Of a stretch of DNA of 64,000 bases, positions 61,655 through 64,000 are shown one piece after another (within the stretch, counting starts at the first letter, position 1; every line of letters starts with the position of its first letter). This DNA comes from Limnothrix sp. CACIAM 69d (GTDB lineage Bacteria > Cyanobacteriota > Cyanobacteriia > CACIAM-69d), in contig MKGP02000049.1 of NCBI GenBank assembly GCA_001913845.2, positions 17,404-81,403 on the forward strand. The letters run 5' to 3'. The notes beneath the pieces were generated by a model. That model saw only the letters and a list, made by a program, of their open reading frames with translations. It was not told where the DNA came from and ran no database searches. The position numbers were made by a program, and so were the translations under genes.

Positions 61655-62818
61655 TTAGTATTGGGGAACTGAAGGATCCACCTCTTGGCTCCAAGCATTG
61701 ATCCCGCCCTTGACGTTGATGCCGTCAATGCCAGACTTTTGCAGGATTCCGAGAGCCTTGGCCGATCGCCCACCCATCTTGCAGTGAACCACCAACTTGC
61801 GGCCCTTGAGCAGGTCTTTCACCTTCCCAACCCCATTGCCGCTTTCGATGTCGGGCAACGGCACTAACACCGATCCCGGAATGCGGCCAATTTCAAACTC
61901 ATTGGGGTTGCGCACATCCAACAGCAGGAAGTCTTCGCCGCTGTCGATCAGCGATTTCAAGTCCGTAACGCTCATTTCGGCCACGTCGGGCTTTTCTTCG
62001 GCTTGGCCCACGGGCGGTAACCCACAGAATTGTTGATAGTCAATCAACTTTTCAATGACGGGACGTTCAGGGTTGGGCCGCAACTTCAGTTCCCGGAACT
62101 TCATATCCAAGGCGTTATACAGCAACAGACGACCATTCAGGGTCGTGCCCTTGCCCAGGATGATTTTGACGGTTTCCGTGGCTTGGATTACGCCAATGAT
62201 CCCCGGCAAAATTCCCAACACACCGCCTTCGGCGCAGGAGGGAACCATGCCCGGCGGCGGGGGTTCGGGGTAGAGATCGCGGTAGTTGGGGCCGCCTTCG
62301 TAGTTAAAGACGGTGGCTTGGCCCTCGAACCGGAAGATGGAGCCGTAAACATTGGGCTTGTCGAGCAGAACGCAAGCGTCGTTCACCAGGTAGCGGGTGG
62401 GGAAGTTGTCCGTTCCGTCTACCACGATGTCGTAGGGGCGGAAGATGTCGAGGGCGTTTTCAGAACTGAGCCGCGCCTCGTACAGATCCACTTGGCAGTA
62501 GGGGTTAATTTCGAGGATCCGATTTTTGGCGGATTCGATTTTGGGTTTGCCAACCCAGGATGTGCCGTGGATGACTTGGCGTTGCAGGTTGGAGTAGTCC
62601 ACCACGTCAAAGTCCACCAAGCCAATCCGGCCAATGCCGGCGGCGGCGAGGTAGAGCAGCAGGGGCGAACCCAAACCGCCGCTGCCAATGCAGAGCACGC
62701 TGGCGGCTTTCAGGCGCTTTTGGCCTTCCAGTCCCACTTCGGGCAGGATGAGGTGTCGAGAGTAGCGTTCGTACTCTTCTTTTAGGAGTTGTGTGTTGCT
62801 GGTATCGATATTCAGCAT
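61655..62818 (-). CDS. moeB: E1-like adenylyltransferase fused to rhodanese (MoeB/ThiF type)
   Basis: The 387-residue protein adenylates the Gly-Gly end of a ubiquitin-fold sulfur carrier (MoaD or ThiS) and can pass on sulfur. It has the E1 nucleotide motif VLCIGSGGLGSP (41-52), LVDFDVVDYSNLQRQVIHG, VDGTDNFPTRYLVND and MVPSCAEGGVLGILPG, then a C-terminal rhodanese domain (LLLDVRNPNEFEIGRIPGS; active Cys in LVVHCKMGGRSAK). ATG 62818 fits the family. The JAMM protease gene is upstream on the same strand, 172 bp away. Confidence 0.94.
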   Translation of the reverse strand: MLNIDTSNTQLLKEEYERYSRHLILPEVGLEGQKRLKAASVLCIGSGGLGSPLLLYLAAAGIGRIGLVDFDVVDYSNLQRQVIHGTSWVGKPKIESAKNRILEINPYCQVDLYEARLSSENALDIFRPYDIVVDGTDNFPTRYLVNDACVLLDKPNVYGSIFRFEGQATVFNYEGGPNYRDLYPEPPPPGMVPSCAEGGVLGILPGIIGVIQATETVKIILGKGTTLNGRLLLYNALDMKFRELKLRPNPERPVIEKLIDYQQFCGLPPVGQAEEKPDVAEMSVTDLKSLIDSGEDFLLLDVRNPNEFEIGRIPGSVLVPLPDIESGNGVGKVKDLLKGRKLVVHCKMGGRSAKALGILQKSGIDGINVKGGINAWSQEVDPSVPQY

Positions 62819-62990
62819 AGGTTGCGAGGTGGTTTGGGTTCGATGCCCGATCGCGGGGGGCGATCGCGCCCTCGATCGCTGTGAGGGGTTTCCGATCCAG
62901 GCATCACCTTGGGGGCAATTGACCTGGGGGAAAATCAACGAATCGCAGTGGCAAGCAACCGGGCGCGCCAGGGGCAGTTGAGATCAACAA

Positions 62991-63539
62991 TCAGGATCCA
63001 CAGAGGACGATCGACTCGGGCTGAAACTGACGATCAAGATTAAGTCGCCAGCTTTGCCAGTCCACGGTTTGATCGCCTTTTACCGACAGGATCAGGTACG
63101 AGTAGTCAGGCCAAGCACAGGCGCGATCGAACTCGGATGGAACGGCCGGATGTTGCGGGTGTGAATGATAAACCCCAATGATATCAAGGTTACGGGCACG
63201 GCCGGCCCGCATGGCCGCCAACATCGTGGCCGGGGCGATCGCATAGCGCCGCTCAGAACTGGTTTCGTCGGCGGGGATCGGATCCAAAGTGCGAAAGGGT
63301 TCATCGGTGAGCTGTTCCCAATCGTTATTGGCGGGCCACAGCTCATGGACAATCACCTCGATCGCCTCCATGGAACCTGCGGGGGCTGGATCCCTTAGGC
63401 CAACCGGTGATTCAACCGGTAATTCAACTAATGCGCGCATTTGCCGGCCCAGCAACAGGCCACAACATTCATAGGGCAAGGCCGCTTCCGCTGCTCGACA
63501 AAGTTGCTCCAGGAGCGATCGGGAGAGTTGGAGAGTCAT
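62991..63539 (-). CDS. M67-family JAMM (Mov34/MPN/PAD-1) metalloprotease
   Basis: The 182-residue protein carries a complete JAMM zinc site: E24 in LPYECCGLL, and H125-S-H127-x7-S135-x2-D138 in VYHSHPQHPAVPSEFD. Prokaryotic members (Mec+ type) remove amino acids or substrates from ubiquitin-fold sulfur carriers, for example CysO-cysteine in actinobacteria. Placement directly upstream of the E1-rhodanese gene suggests a joint role in sulfur-carrier processing. ATG 63539 is preceded by few other choices. Confidence 0.93.
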   Translation of the reverse strand: MTLQLSRSLLEQLCRAAEAALPYECCGLLLGRQMRALVELPVESPVGLRDPAPAGSMEAIEVIVHELWPANNDWEQLTDEPFRTLDPIPADETSSERRYAIAPATMLAAMRAGRARNLDIIGVYHSHPQHPAVPSEFDRACAWPDYSYLILSVKGDQTVDWQSWRLNLDRQFQPESIVLCGS

Positions 63540-63729
63540 CGTTCAAGAGCCGTTGCCGGTACTTTTGAAGGAACAGAGGGTGGAGCAGGTATTTTGAGAT
63601 TTTGCAAATTCTTTACAGAATCTTCGCCAGATTTTGCAAAAAAATGTTACAAAATTTTTCGTATCTTCAGCTACAATCAGGTCGAAGCAAATCCGACCGG
63701 ATACCACACTGCGAAGATTGAATTCCTGA

Positions 63730-63809
63730 TGCAATCGCGTTTTGGGAGACGCGGCTTGCCTCACGACAGATTTTCCGTTTCCTCGGATGCACTAAAACGA
63801 CGCAACTAG
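63730..63809 (+). CDS. Possible 26-residue basic peptide gene
   Basis: An ATG at 63730 opens a 26-codon frame beginning MQSRFGRRGLPHDRF, rich in Arg, ending TAG at 63809, 6 bp before a terminator hairpin. A TACAAT hexamer lies at about 63671 with TTACAA 19 bp upstream. The tight fit to the terminator suggests a real unit, but it may be a non-coding RNA. No clear ribosome binding site is seen. Confidence 0.35.
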
Positions 63810-63815
63810 AACTGG

Positions 63816-63848
63816 AAAGCGGCGACCCGATCGGGAACGCCGCTTTTT
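63816..63848 (+). terminator. Rho-independent terminator before the insertion sequence
   Basis: Stem aaagcggcg (63816-63824) pairs with cgccgcttt (63838-63846) and continues into ttttt. The loop contains the palindrome cccgatcggg. Confidence 0.85.
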
Positions 63849-63870
63849 GTTGCAATTCGTTTGTTGAAAT

Positions 63871-64000
63871 CAGTAGACCTCTTGCACGAATCAAATTGGA
63901 TGTGCCGCTTGGTAGTTGAGCAACCCAGCTAACAGATGGAGCCTCAAGCCAAAACGGCGACGACGATTGCGATAGCGTTCTGAGAAGATCCGAAATCGCT
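63871..64000 (-). mobile_element. Insertion sequence, partial (IS5-like), cut by the window edge
   Basis: The end of an IS lies at about 63871-63885 (tagacctcttgcacgaatc), a sequence of the type found at IS5-family ends in cyanobacteria. The transposase C-terminus reads leftwards inside it. Confidence 0.6.
63891..64000 (-). CDS. Transposase C-terminus, partial
   Basis: On the minus strand the frame RFRIFSERYRNRRRRFGLRL continues to a stop at 63891 after NYQAAHPI. The SERYRNRRRRFGLRLHL pattern is the C-terminal part of IS5-like (DDE) transposases. Only the last 36 codons are in the window, so intactness cannot be judged. Confidence 0.75.
   Translation of the reverse strand, partial: RFRIFSERYRNRRRRFGLRLHLLAGLLNYQAAHPI

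Larger units (their letters stand above)
63540..63890. other. Gap between the JAMM gene and the insertion sequence end
   Basis: AT-rich from 63590 to 63690, holding the promoters for the JAMM gene (minus strand) and for the small plus-strand unit described separately. Confidence 0.5.

Overview
The window is chromosomal DNA from a cyanobacterium. It holds a form IB Rubisco operon in the order rbcL-rbcX-rbcS, a CURT1/CAAD thylakoid protein, the variable chain of ferredoxin:thioredoxin reductase, a protochlorophyllide-reductase-like small protein and a truncated KdpD of the cyanobacterial type. The octamer GCGATCGC and its core CGATCG (HIP1) are very frequent. A fraC-fraD-fraE-like set (filament integrity and septal junction genes) argues for a filamentous organism. 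I cannot name the genus from sequence alone.

Layout. 1-2740: two paralogous SAM methyltransferases, the first cut by the window edge. 3064-5470: era, a PH-domain gene, then a patch of miniature inverted-repeat elements. 5471-6921: tyrS preceded by tRNA-Thr and tRNA-Tyr. 7181-12520: HlyD-type adaptor, truncated KdpD, NTF2-like exported protein, TPR protein and a bifunctional-nuclease-family protein. 12621-15495: the rbc operon with a strong terminator and an NtcA-type box upstream. 15650-20745: a CHAT-TPR protein, thiS, thiE (with ThiD2-like N-terminus) and curT. 20938-27979: a lipoprotein sugar-binding protein and the type IV pilus operon pilMNOQ. 28299-35856: glycosyltransferase, sds, small membrane protein, ispH, alpha/beta hydrolase, S2P-type protease and PCP-reductase-domain protein. 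35910-40381: cysW-cysT, then fraE-fraD-fraC read on the minus strand. 40725-48397: tandem-duplicated CobO-like protein, CHASE-PP2C phosphatase and an RND pump with its adaptor. 48818-57385: tRNA-Ala, CYTH enzyme, LapA-like protein, hisG, pentapeptide protein, conserved unknown, map, amidase, SPFH/NfeD pair. 57620-63539: membrane-anchored PP2C, ftrV, DUF6439-like gene, an anti-sigma-type kinase, an E1-like/rhodanese protein and a JAMM protease. 63730-64000: a possible small transcript, then the end of an insertion sequence.

Functional themes are carbon fixation and its redox or nitrogen control (rbc, ftrV, NtcA box), cell envelope and filament biology (pil, fra, amidase, RND, HlyD), isoprenoids (ispH, sds), sulfur import and sulfur transfer (cysTW, thiS, E1-rhodanese, JAMM) and SpoIIE/PP2C-type partner-switching parts.

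The intergenic DNA is unusually structured. There are at least three types of miniature inverted-repeat element, a dispersed palindrome of the CAAGGGGCTTAAGCCCCTTG type, and many short degenerate tandem arrays with a 13-16 bp period lying just upstream of genes. Two transcription units without an evident large CDS look like small RNA or small-peptide genes. Gene calls rest on family recognition by eye; no searches were run.
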